Shown here: piece by piece, positions 55,441-64,000 of the stretch | Position numbering within the stretch: the stretch's first letter is position 1 | How the letters are laid out: the number at the start of each line of letters is the position of its first letter | NCBI RefSeq assembly: GCF_963678635.1 | Contig: NC_087063.1 | Coordinates: 37,588,759 to 37,652,758, forward strand | DNA: 64,000 nucleotides | Reading direction: 5' to 3' | Source of the DNA: Symsagittifera roscoffensis | Taxonomy: Eukaryota; Xenacoelomorpha; Acoela; Convolutidae | The notes under the pieces: model-generated | Told to the model about the DNA's origin: nothing | Seen by the model: the letters and a program-made list of their open reading frames with translations, nothing else | Database searches by the model: none | Made by a program: the position numbers and the translations under genes

Positions 55441-56097
55441 ATGTAAAATATTGAAAATTTAATAGAAAAATTGACATGCTCAGTATTTACAGAACCATAA
55501 CCATCCATAAAACAATCAGTTATTTTGAACAAATCAGATTCAAAATTTGAATTTTGATTTTTTCAAACTCTGTCTAAAATTGCTGAACCCAGAGTTTGCG
55601 TAGATGCAAGTTTTTGATTAGAACTTAGATAAGGTTTACTGAACTTTTTCCAAACGAGTCGTTTCCGTGATACGCTTGGTGTTTTTTCAGCTCCTTTCAA
55701 TCATAAATTATGCTGAACAACGCAGCTAAGCTGATTGAATACGTATCGACTTGATGTGACATTACTTGAATACAATCTGTGTTTGTACAAAGTGTAAGGA
55801 CAATCAGTTTGTTGATAAATGTTTTGATATTTGTCTAATCTCTGAAGAATTTTGATAAGAGATGTTCCTATTGAATTTAATTGAAATTTGTAACTTTCCA
55901 TGAAACAAAAAAAATTGTGAGTAGGCACAAAATAATCTTGGATTACTAAGTATTTTTCCTAAAATTCATTGAAAACAGTAATAAATAATGATTCATTATT
56001 TTAATCTGACTGAAAGCTGGGAAGAACTTGACACATAGCAGCTGCCATTGAGAAGAATAATTTTTGCAGAATGTGGTAGACTTATATTGCAGTAGTA

Positions 56098-56114
56098 ACG
56101 CCTACGCAATTTTC
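56098..56114 (+). promoter_or_regulatory. shared upstream motif, W copy 1
   Basis: ACGCCTACGCAATTTTCAT, about 170 bp before the first ATG of module W. The core CGCCTACGCAATTTTC also repeats inside the CRE array of module X. Confidence 0.5.
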
Positions 56115-56268
56115 ATATACAAAAAACTTTCATATTTGATACTAATTCCAAATATGGAAACCGCGATGACAAATACTGCTTATTTCCATTTTCATTTATT
56201 CTCAAATTAATTTCTCTCATTTTTCCTCATCTAATCAGTTTGCTCTTTAAAAACCTACTCATGAAAAA

Positions 56269-56685
56269 ATGATAGCCCTAGCTAAATTGAATTTTAAAAA
56301 AATCAAAAAAGAATTGGTTCCACAAACCCTACAAAGAGAAAATATACTTCGAACCGTGCTTTCAACCATTAAAAATAAATGATTTAGGACAATTTGAAAA
56401 GTCCCAACAAGTCTATCTTAGTGAAAAAGAAGGAGAAGCAAAACCGGCGACTCGGAATACTGTTATCACGATGCTGAAAAACTTGGACTTGTACCTATAT
56501 ATGAAGCCAAATCTGGCGAAGAATCAACTTTGGATCAGGAGCTCGACATCTGTAAAAGAGTATATGAAATAGCAACATTAAACTTGAGGGGGGTGTGTGC
56601 CACAACCAAAAAGTACAGTGTGAACAAGCCATCCCACATTCAGATTCGACTCTTCACTGCAAAAGTAAACGAAGATTTTAAGTGA
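56269..56685 (+). pseudogene. unrecognised W-module gene 1, broken copy
   Basis: A frame from the ATG at 56269 (MIALAKLNFKKIKKELVPQT) stops after 37 codons. Homologous sequence continues to a TGA at 56683, but the first part and the C-terminal part (KKYSVNKPSHIQIRLFTAKV) are in different frames. The second copy is at 61886-62170. It is a Lys/Glu-rich soluble-looking protein with no recognised domain. Confidence 0.45.
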
Positions 56686-57417
56686 ATTCGAAGAACTGTC
56701 CCAAACTTTGGTAGACTTTATGTTTGTTGATAATTGTAAGTCTCAGTAATGCTTTGTGATGCTTTGTATGTTTGGTAATTGAAATATTTTTAGTTCAAAA
56801 CTTTTTTTAATCACTGAAGTGTACATTTAGAGCTAGGATATCTGAGGAAAAGTCAGACAAACATACAAATTATTCAAAATTGACATGAAACGTTCACCAA
56901 GTTTCAGTTGATTTTCCAGTATTTGTTTAAGAAAATACAGAACAATTTATTTCATTACTCTTTTTATCCAAATTTAAATAAAATTTGCCTAATTTGACTA
57001 AAATTACAAACAAGATTGTAGTTTTAGTTGGAAAAACTTACCAATATTTTCTGAATTTCTGTATTTTGTTGGCTGTTTTCATTTTTTTTTGCCAGAACTT
57101 GAGGTTTTGATTGATTACATAAATTTCGTAAGAACCAAATACGCTCTAAAAAAGAGAAAAATCTAACGGTGACTTTATTACAAAATAAAATAAAAATTGA
57201 ACCAACAAAACGAGTTTTTTCAAGTTTCTTTGTTTATTTCGGTAAGAAATATGTTTCTATCAAAAATGTTTTCAATGTCTGAAACGGGCATTTATCAGAT
57301 TCTAAGGTTGAATTACTACAAAAAACTAAATAAGAGGCAAACAGATGTCGTTGGTGAAAATTGTTTTAGTTTTAACTTGTAGAGAAGCACAGAAAGTTCA
57401 ATCATTTCGTTAAAAAG

Positions 57418-57740
57418 ATGGAGAGGAGATTTCAGAAAAGAAGAGTATTAACAAATTTATCAAGAAGGTTAATATTCAGAACGAAAAAAAAACAAAAACA
57501 AGGGAAGAGCCTATAAAACAAAAATTGAAGATAACTGCTCTGAGTTTAAAGCAAGTACAAAATACAGATTTGTCAGAACATCTTTTAACCGATTATCCAA
57601 CTTTAACAGACTTCCGGATGTTTATACTACAATATACCAAAAAGAAAACGATAAAATGTAATTTCCGGGAACTTCATTTTTCACTGGTTAGAAATAACAC
57701 AAACAAAAAAACTTTGATCGACTATCAAAATTTGAATTGA
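57418..57740 (+). pseudogene. basic W-module protein, frameshifted copy
   Basis: Starts MERRFQKRRVLTNLSRR, as in the intact copy at 62903. It loses frame in a poly-A run at about 57484-57500 and again near its end. The middle part RFVRTSFNRLSNFNRLPDV remains in another frame. Confidence 0.6.
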
Positions 57741-57801
57741 GTATCGAAGGAATAATATAAGTCACACTAGAAGTCTCATTTATTTTAATTTTTTGTCAAA
57801 C

Positions 57802-57931
57802 AGATTTCATAATAGTTTTTGCAAAGCTGTTAGAAAACCAAAAAAAATCTCGCGTTTTCAAGAAAAATTTCATTAGATTTTTCTGCTTTGTAACAAGAAA
57901 ACAAATTGTAACAAGATTTTCTTGCACTAAT
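57802..57931 (+). repeat. 130-bp segment identical to module Z copy 3
   Basis: Every base matches 59029-59158 (offset 1227). It interrupts the end of module W copy 1, which in copy 2 is continuous at the equivalent point (about 63295). Confidence 0.92.
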
Positions 57932-58205
57932 TTGTTATTTTGGAAAACTCAATAAATTGATTGATTGGAAATTTTTTGACAACTTCTAAGAAATTTACTT
58001 GAATTTTTGTATTCTTGAAAAAAGAATTTGATAAGCAACTTCTGGTTTTTTTCATTAGGAAAATCACTAAAACTTTGCGTTTTTCGCATTTGCAAAATTA
58101 TTTCTTCGAAAAACAAGTACATTTCTTAAAAAGTGATTACCCTATTTGCATCTTGTAAGAAAAATAACAGAAATTCTTTCGTTGAAAAGCATTTAAACTG
58201 AAATA

Positions 58206-58640
58206 AAATTTAATTGTTACTTTTGGATTGTTCCAAACTTAAAAATTTAAAATACCAATTGAATAAAACAGTTACTTTATTCTTTTTGCGAAGTAACGAA
58301 CCGTAAAGTTTGAAGTTAAACTCAATTGACTGTTTTTGATTGGCAAACAAAATTAAAGACGCAATCCAATTAACTAAGCTTGTTTATACTAATAGTTACG
58401 TCATCGCCTACGCAATTATTTTTTTATGGTCAGACGTCATTCTTTATGAGACAAATGACGTCACCGCCTACGCAATTTTCCTTTTATGATGATGACGTCA
58501 TGTTTTAAATAGAAGTGACTTCATCACCCACGCAATTTTCTAATTCTGGAGAAAGTTCTAGTTTTTTCCCCAACATTTTTCAAAAATCAGAACTCTAGAC
58601 ATAACTTTGGATGAAAAATAATCATTTTTGAAAATGGAGA
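58206..58640 (+). repeat. module X, copy 3
   Basis: The X order is kept. Two perfect TGACGTCA sites survive (about 58454 and 58493) and three are mutated. It is followed directly by the last 80 or so bp of module Y (GAGAACTCAGCTGCTCGACA) and then by Z; the ORF-bearing part of Y is deleted. Confidence 0.85.
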
Positions 58641-58719
58641 ACTCAGCTGCTCGACATCTCTTCTTTTTGTAAACAGTTTGTTTACTGTCTTGTATTTTGT
58701 GAAACAATTTTTCTGCATC

Positions 58720-60160
58720 TTTTAATTTTGTTTTAGAGAGATAGAAACGAAGAGATAAGGTAAGAGTTCATAGAAAAATTTGTTAAAAATATTTTGCACA
58801 CGCAAAGTTCTTTTAAAAAGGTGTTGAAAAACTTTTCTAAAAAACAAACTAACTTTGCAATTGGTAAATAAAAACAGAAAGTTTTTTCGCAAAATTGATA
58901 GAAAAATTAAATCAATTGGAACATCTTGTAAGAAATTTTACAACATGTTTTTTGCACACATGATAAAAAACTCCATACAAATTTTGCACATCTGATAGAA
59001 ACATCCTTACGTTGCTGGCAACTTGCAAAGATTTCATAATAGTTTTTGCAAAGCTGTTAGAAAACCAAAAAAAATCTCGCGTTTTCAAGAAAAATTTCAT
59101 TAGATTTTTCTGCTTTGTAACAAGAAAACAAATTGTAACAAGATTTTCTTGCACTAATGAAAACTAAATTTATGATTTTCTTTGTTTTTTTTTAACAATA
59201 AAAAAATCAATTTTTGTATGTATGATGTTCAAAAAGTTCAGAAAAAATATGTTTTAGGATGGGGATATCACCGAAAGTTATCAATAATGAAACCAGTTAA
59301 GCAATAATTTAGCAAGTTTTTTACTATAAAATTTTACGTTTTTGTATTTTTATAAGAAAAAACAAATTTGGTTTTTGCAAATGACTTTAAAAAAATCAAG
59401 AAAAAAGTTACATCATGCAAAAAAGTTTCTGAAAAAATTTTGCATTCATGACAGAAAAATTATTACAATTTGTGCAACTTGCAAAAACTTTCATAACACT
59501 TTTTAAACACCTGTCAAAGAAAAAAACAAAGAAAATCTCGCAAAATAAATCTTGCATTTAGTTTTGTTGCATTTCAAAATATCAAAATCACACGTCTTAA
59601 TCAAAAACTTATCTTCACAAGTTTAAATCAAAATCATCAGAAAAATAATGTATTAGGATAAAGAATAGCGCTCAAAGTCATCAATATTGATAATTTCTAA
59701 ACAATCATTTATCAAGTTTTTTCACAATGAAATCTTTGATTTTTTGCATGCTCATAAGAAAAAAAGGAAGTTAGGATTTGCAAATGCTTTTTAAAGATCA
59801 TAAAAAAGTTGCATCTTGCAAAAAATTATCTCGAAATTTTCGCATACGTGTTAAAAAATTAAAACATTTTTGACAACTTTTAAGAAATTTTACATGAAGT
59901 TTTGTATACTTGAAAAAAAAACTGAAAAGCAAGTTTATGGTTTTTATCATTAGGAAATTCCCTTTTTATTTTCAGGAAAATCACTAAAGCGTTGTGTTTT
60001 TTGCATTTGCATAATAAAAAATAAATTAGGTTTTTGCAAATTTTGCGTCTTGCAAATTTTTTTTTAGAAAAACCAGCCCACTTGTTAAAAAGTGGTTACA
60101 CTGTTAGCATCTTGTAAGAAAAATAACCTGAATTTATTCGTTGAAAAGCATTTAAATTGA
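58720..60160. repeat. module Z, copy 3
   Basis: Same order as copies 1 and 2 with small indels; non-coding. Confidence 0.75.
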
Positions 60161-60930
60161 AATAAAACTAATTTGTTAGGACTTTTTTTCAAAAACTTTG
60201 AAAAAATAATAGAAAAACTGACATGCTCAGTATTTACAGAACCATAAACATCCATAAAACAATCAGTTATTTTGAACAAATCAGATTCAAAATTTTAATT
60301 TTGAATTTTTCAATTTCAGTCTAAAAATGCTTAACCCAGATTTTTGCACGTCTTTGGCTCTGAATCATCAAAAAAAAACAATGTGTTAAGTTAGAGAATA
60401 GCACTTGAAGTCATCAATTTTGATAATTTCTAAACAATATTTTATCAAGTTTTTTTTTCAAAAAAAAAATTTGGTTTTTTGCATGCTCATAAGGAATTAA
60501 TGAAGTTAGGATTTGCAAATGCTTTTTTAAAGATCATAAAAAAGTTGCATCCTGCAAAAAATTATCTCGAAATTTTCGCATACGTGTTAAAAAATTAAAA
60601 CGTTTTTGACAACTTTTAAGAAATTTTACATGAACTTTTGTATACTTGAAAAAAACTTGAAAAGCAAGTTTCTGGTTTTTATCATTAGGAAAATCACCTT
60701 TTATCAACAGGAAAATTACGAAATCTTTGCGTTTTTTGCATTTGCATAATAAAAAATAAATTAGGTTTTTGCAAATTTTTGCGTCTTGCAATTTTTTTTT
60801 TCAAAAAACCAGCCCACTTGATTAAAAGTGATTACCGTATTTGCATCTTGAAAGAAAAATAACCTAAATTTATTCGTTGAAAAGCGTTCAAATTGAAATA
60901 AAATTAATTTGTTACGAGTTTGATTCAAAA
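60160..60930. repeat. partial W start followed by partial Z
   Basis: 60180-60340 repeats the first part of module W (CTGACATGCTCAGTATTTAC). The sequence then switches back to Z (60340-60930), with TCGCATACGTGTTAAAAAAT, before the full W copy 2. The switch gives an unequal-exchange signature. Confidence 0.75.
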
Positions 60931-61578
60931 ATATTGAAAAATTAATAGAAAAATTGACATGCTCAGTGTTTACAGAACTATAACCATCCATACAACAACA
61001 GTTATTTTGAACAAATCAGATTCAAAATTTGAATTTTGAATTTTTCAAACTCTGTCTAAAATTGCAGAACCCAGAGTTTGCGTAGATGCAAGTTTTTGAT
61101 TAGAACTTAGATAATGTTTACTGAACTTTTTCCAAACGAGTCGTTTCCGTGCTACGCTTGGTGTTTTTTCAGCTCCTTTCCATCATAAATTATGCTGAAC
61201 AACGCAGCTAAGCTGATTGAATACGTTTCCACTTGATGTGACATTACTTGAATACAATCTGTGTTTGTACAAAGTGTTTGTACAAAGTTTGTTGATATAT
61301 GTATTGATATTTGTCTAATCTCTGAAGAATTTCTTTAAGAGATGTTCCTATTGAATTTAATTGAAATTTGTAACTTTCCATGAAACAAAAAAAATTGTGA
61401 GTAGGCACAAAATAATCTTGGATTACTAAGTTTTTTTCCTAAAATGCATTGAAAACAGAAATAAATAATGATTCATTATTTTAATCTGACTGAAAGCTGG
61501 GAAGAACTTGACACATAGCAGCTGCCATTGCGAAGAAAAATTTTTGCAGAAAGTGGTAGATTTATATAGCAGTAGTAA

Positions 61579-61595
61579 CGCCTACGCAATTTTCA
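61579..61595 (+). promoter_or_regulatory. shared upstream motif, W copy 2
   Basis: The same ACGCCTACGCAATTTTCAT as at 56098. It lies upstream of both W genes. Confidence 0.5.
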
Positions 61596-61885
61596 TATAC
61601 AGAAAATTCGTACAAAAACTTTCATATTTGGTTCTAATTCCAAATATGGAAATCGCGATGACAAATACTGCTTACTTCCATTTTCATTAAAACTTAAATT
61701 CTTTTCTCTCATTTTTCCTTATCTAATCAGTTTTCTCTTGAAAAATGTAATCATGAAAAATGATAGGCCTAGCTAGATTGTATTTAAAAAAAAAGATTTG
61801 GTTCCACAAACCCTACAAAGGGAAAATATACTTCGAACTGTGCTTTCAACTATTAAAAATAACTGATTTAGGACAATTTGAATAG

Positions 61886-62170
61886 TCCCAGCAGGTCTAT
61901 CTTAGTGAAAAAGAAGGAGAAGCAATATCGGAAACCCGGAGTACTGTTATTCACGATGCTGAAAAACTTGGACTCGTACCTATATATGAAGCCAAATCTG
62001 GCGAAGAATCAACTGTGGATCAGGAGCTCGACATCTGTAAAAGAGTACATGAAATAGCAACATACAACAAGAGAAGGGTGTGGGCCACAACCAAGAAGTA
62101 CAGTGTGAACAAGCCATCCCACATTCAGATTCGACTCTTCACTGCAAAAGTAAACGAAGATTTTAAGTGA
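61886..62170 (+). pseudogene. unrecognised W-module gene 1, copy with one internal stop
   Basis: 94 codons are open to a TGA at 62168, following a TAG at 61883 that interrupts the upstream homologous part. It contains STVIHDAEKLGLVPIYEAKS, a KRVHEIATYNKRRVWATTKK stretch and the same C-terminus as copy 1. No domain was recognised. Because both copies are broken at different points, the ancestral gene was longer than either. Confidence 0.45.
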
Positions 62171-62902
62171 ATTCGAAGAACTGTCCCAAACTTTGGTAGA
62201 CTTTATGTTTGTTGATAATTGTCAGTCTCAATAATGCTTTGTGATGTTTTGTATGTTTGGTAATTGAAATATTTTTTGTTCAAAACTTTTTTTTATCACT
62301 GAAGTGTACATTGAAGTTTTTAATCACTGAAACGTGAGCTAGGATATCTGAGGAAAAGTCAGACAAACAAACAAATTAATCAAAATTGACATGAAACATT
62401 CACCAATTTTCAGTTGATTTTCCAGTATTTGCTTAAAAAAACAGAACAGTTTATTTCAATACTCTTTTTATCCAAATTTAAATAAAATTTGCCTAATTTG
62501 TCTAAAAATACAAACAAGATTGTAGTTTTAGTTGAAAAATTTATCGATATTTTCTAAATTTCTGTATTTTATTGGTTGTTTTCATTTTTTTTTGCCATAA
62601 CTTGAGGATTTGATTGATTACATAAACTTCCTAAGAACCAATTACATTCTAAATAGGAGAAAAATTTAACGGTGATTTTTATTACAAAGTAAATTAAAAA
62701 TTAAACCAATAAAACGAGTTGTTTCAAGTTTCTTTGTTTATTTCGGTAAGAAATATGTTTCTATCAAAAACGTTTTCAATGTCTAGGTAAGGTTGAATTA
62801 CTACAATAAACTAAAAGAGAGGTTGACAGATGTCGTTGATGGAAATTGTATTAGTTTTAACTTGTAGAGAAACGCAGAAAGCTCAATAATTTCTTTAAAA
62901 AG

Positions 62903-63232
62903 ATGGAGAGGAGATTTCAGAAAAGTAGAGTATTAACAAAGTTATCAAGAAGGTTTTCATTCAGAACGAAAAAAAAAAACAACGGAAGAGCCTATAAAAC
63001 AAAAATTGAAGATAACTGCTTTGAGTTTGAAGCAAATACAATTTATAGATTTGTCAGAATATCTTTTAATCGATTATCAGGCTTTAATAGACTTCCGGTT
63101 GTTTATACTACAATATACCAAAAAGAAAACGATAAAAACGTGAATTTTAGGGAACTTCATTTATCACTAATTAGAAATAGAACATATCAAAAAAAGTTTG
63201 ATCGAATATCAAAATTTGAATTGAGTATCTAA
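62903..63232 (+). CDS. small basic protein of module W (intact copy)
   Basis: ATG to TAA, 109 codons. The N-terminus is very basic (MERRFQKSRVLTKLSRRFSF then RTKKKNNGR). The rest has a pattern of Arg, Phe and Tyr (YRFVRISFNRLSGFNRLPVV, YTTIYQKENDKNVNFRELHL) ending FELSI. Size and charge suggest a nucleic-acid-binding or core-type protein, but no family was recognised. The gene sits downstream of W gene 1, and AATAAA at 63313-63318 may end its transcript. Copy 1 (57418) is frameshifted, so if the protein is made, it comes from here. Confidence 0.5.
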   Translation: MERRFQKSRVLTKLSRRFSFRTKKKNNGRAYKTKIEDNCFEFEANTIYRFVRISFNRLSGFNRLPVVYTTIYQKENDKNVNFRELHLSLIRNRTYQKKFDRISKFELSI

Positions 63233-63312
63233 GGAATAACATAAATCACACTAGAAGTCTCATTTATTTTACTTTTTGGTCAAATGTATATGTAAGTTTT
63301 TTTGGAAAACTC

Positions 63313-63318
63313 AATAAA
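63313..63318 (+). promoter_or_regulatory. candidate poly(A) signal of module W
   Basis: AATAAA in CTCAATAAAGTTGATTGATT, about 80 nt after the basic ORF. The same signal stands at 57951-57956 in copy 1. Confidence 0.45.
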
Positions 63319-63339
63319 GTTGATTGATTGGGAAATTTC

Positions 63340-64000
63340 ATGATAATAGTTTCGATGTGATCTAAAAAAAATTTTAAAATCTGTAATTACTTCATTATGT
63401 TTGGTCAATACCACAAAATTTACCTGTGAAGGATTGCTCGATTCTGATTTTTTGATATCAAAACTGTTGAAAACTCCATTTTTAGTAAACGCTTGATTCT
63501 GATTGGTTGACACCAAAAAATATATTTTTCCTTAAGAGTAATGCTCGAATTCGATGGTTACAATGGTTGATTTTGTTTCAGCTTGGCCAAATAGGATGAT
63601 ATGTTTTTGACTTTCTTTCGCGTTAAGTACCATTGGTCAAAAAATTGCTCAACTTTTTTTTTAATTTACTTTTATTCATTTTTTGAGGCTATTCAACTCT
63701 TCTTATCTAAAAATTTGTAAATCTCTCATTTTTCTCGAGTCCTTTGATTACTTAGTGAGATGAAGTTACTGAACAGAAATGAAAGAAAAGAAGGTCTTGA
63801 ATGTGGCGGAGAAGGTAAAATTGATATACTTTTAATAAAAACATAGTAGAAAATACTTTGAATAATATTTTTTTACTGAATCTGAAAACACTATACACTA
63901 AATTTGAAAAACTTCCAATAAAAATTTACAGTTTTTTCATCTTTATTCTTTATTCTTTTTCTGTCATATTCAAAGGTGCTGATTGATGATAAAACCAGCA
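63340..64000. other. non-coding end of window
   Basis: No module of the X-Y-Z-W block was recognised here. A short ATG frame at 63760 runs into AAG|GTAAAAT, a possible first exon, but nothing supports it further. Confidence 0.35.

Larger units (their letters stand above)
55440..57800 (+). repeat. module W, copy 1
   Basis: About 2.35 kb repeated at 60930-63330 with high similarity and scattered indels. It starts at AAATTGACATGCTCAGTATT and ends near the AATAAA at 57951-57956. It contains the two damaged + strand genes at 56269 and 57418. Minus-strand frames at 55701-55928 are not conserved between copies. Confidence 0.85.
60930..63330 (+). repeat. module W, copy 2
   Basis: The second full W module; better preserved than copy 1 for the basic protein gene. 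A 16-bp word, GTGTTTGTACAAAGTG, is partly duplicated at 61260-61290. Confidence 0.85.

Noticed and set aside
63760-63814. First exon starting MKLLNRNERKEG before GTAAAAT
   Set aside because: Too short, no downstream exon in the window and no family match.
1-64000. CRISPR array, bacterial operon or phage module
   Set aside because: No spaced direct repeats of CRISPR type and no prokaryotic gene arrangement. Introns and Pol III-type repeats mark eukaryotic DNA.

Overview
This is nuclear DNA of an invertebrate animal. It is strongly AT-rich, has spliced genes with GC-richer exons in long T-rich introns, many SINE-like and tandem repeats, Helitron-like and hAT elements, a LINE reverse-transcriptase relic and a Polinton-type DNA polymerase B relic. 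There are no bacterial operons, ribosome binding sites or CRISPR arrays. The species cannot be named from sequence alone.

Positions 6436-33525 (+ strand) hold the 3' part of one host gene, a PIX-type Rho guanine nucleotide exchange factor (ARHGEF7/PIX family). Ten exons were placed by codon frame, GT/AG sites and matching intron phases. They encode the end of the Dbl-homology domain, a complete PH domain, a Ser/Pro-rich linker and the GIT-binding motif (KIFEVIEAYC). After that come two alternative C-termini: read-through to a stop at 29813, or splicing to a last exon at 32450-33525. The SH3 domain and most of the DH domain lie upstream of the window or were not found in 1-6435.

The introns and the 3' flank (33.6-41.4 kb) are packed with repeats. 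These include two copies of a Helitron-like element carrying a satellite of about 165 bp (12820-16044 and 34050-36738), two short hAT elements with perfect 8-bp target duplications (6812-7160 and 38275-38756), several retroposon-like families nearly all in + orientation, and recent segmental duplications around 17.5-22.2 kb and 23-27 kb.

Positions 41.4-47.4 kb (minus strand) hold a decayed protein-primed type B DNA polymerase of the Polinton/Maverick class. Its core has been tandemly duplicated (about 1.7 kb) and its motif C region is replaced by a foreign repeat. To its right, 47.45-63.3 kb is a mosaic of four repeating modules, here called X, Y, Z and W. X carries a 60-bp repeated array of CRE palindromes (TGACGTCA). 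Y and W carry small unrecognised ORFs, and Z is AT-rich and non-coding. X and W share the motif CGCCTACGCAATTTTC. This looks like a multiply duplicated, mostly decayed virus-like or Polinton-like element whose small genes I cannot assign. It is the most novel part of the window.
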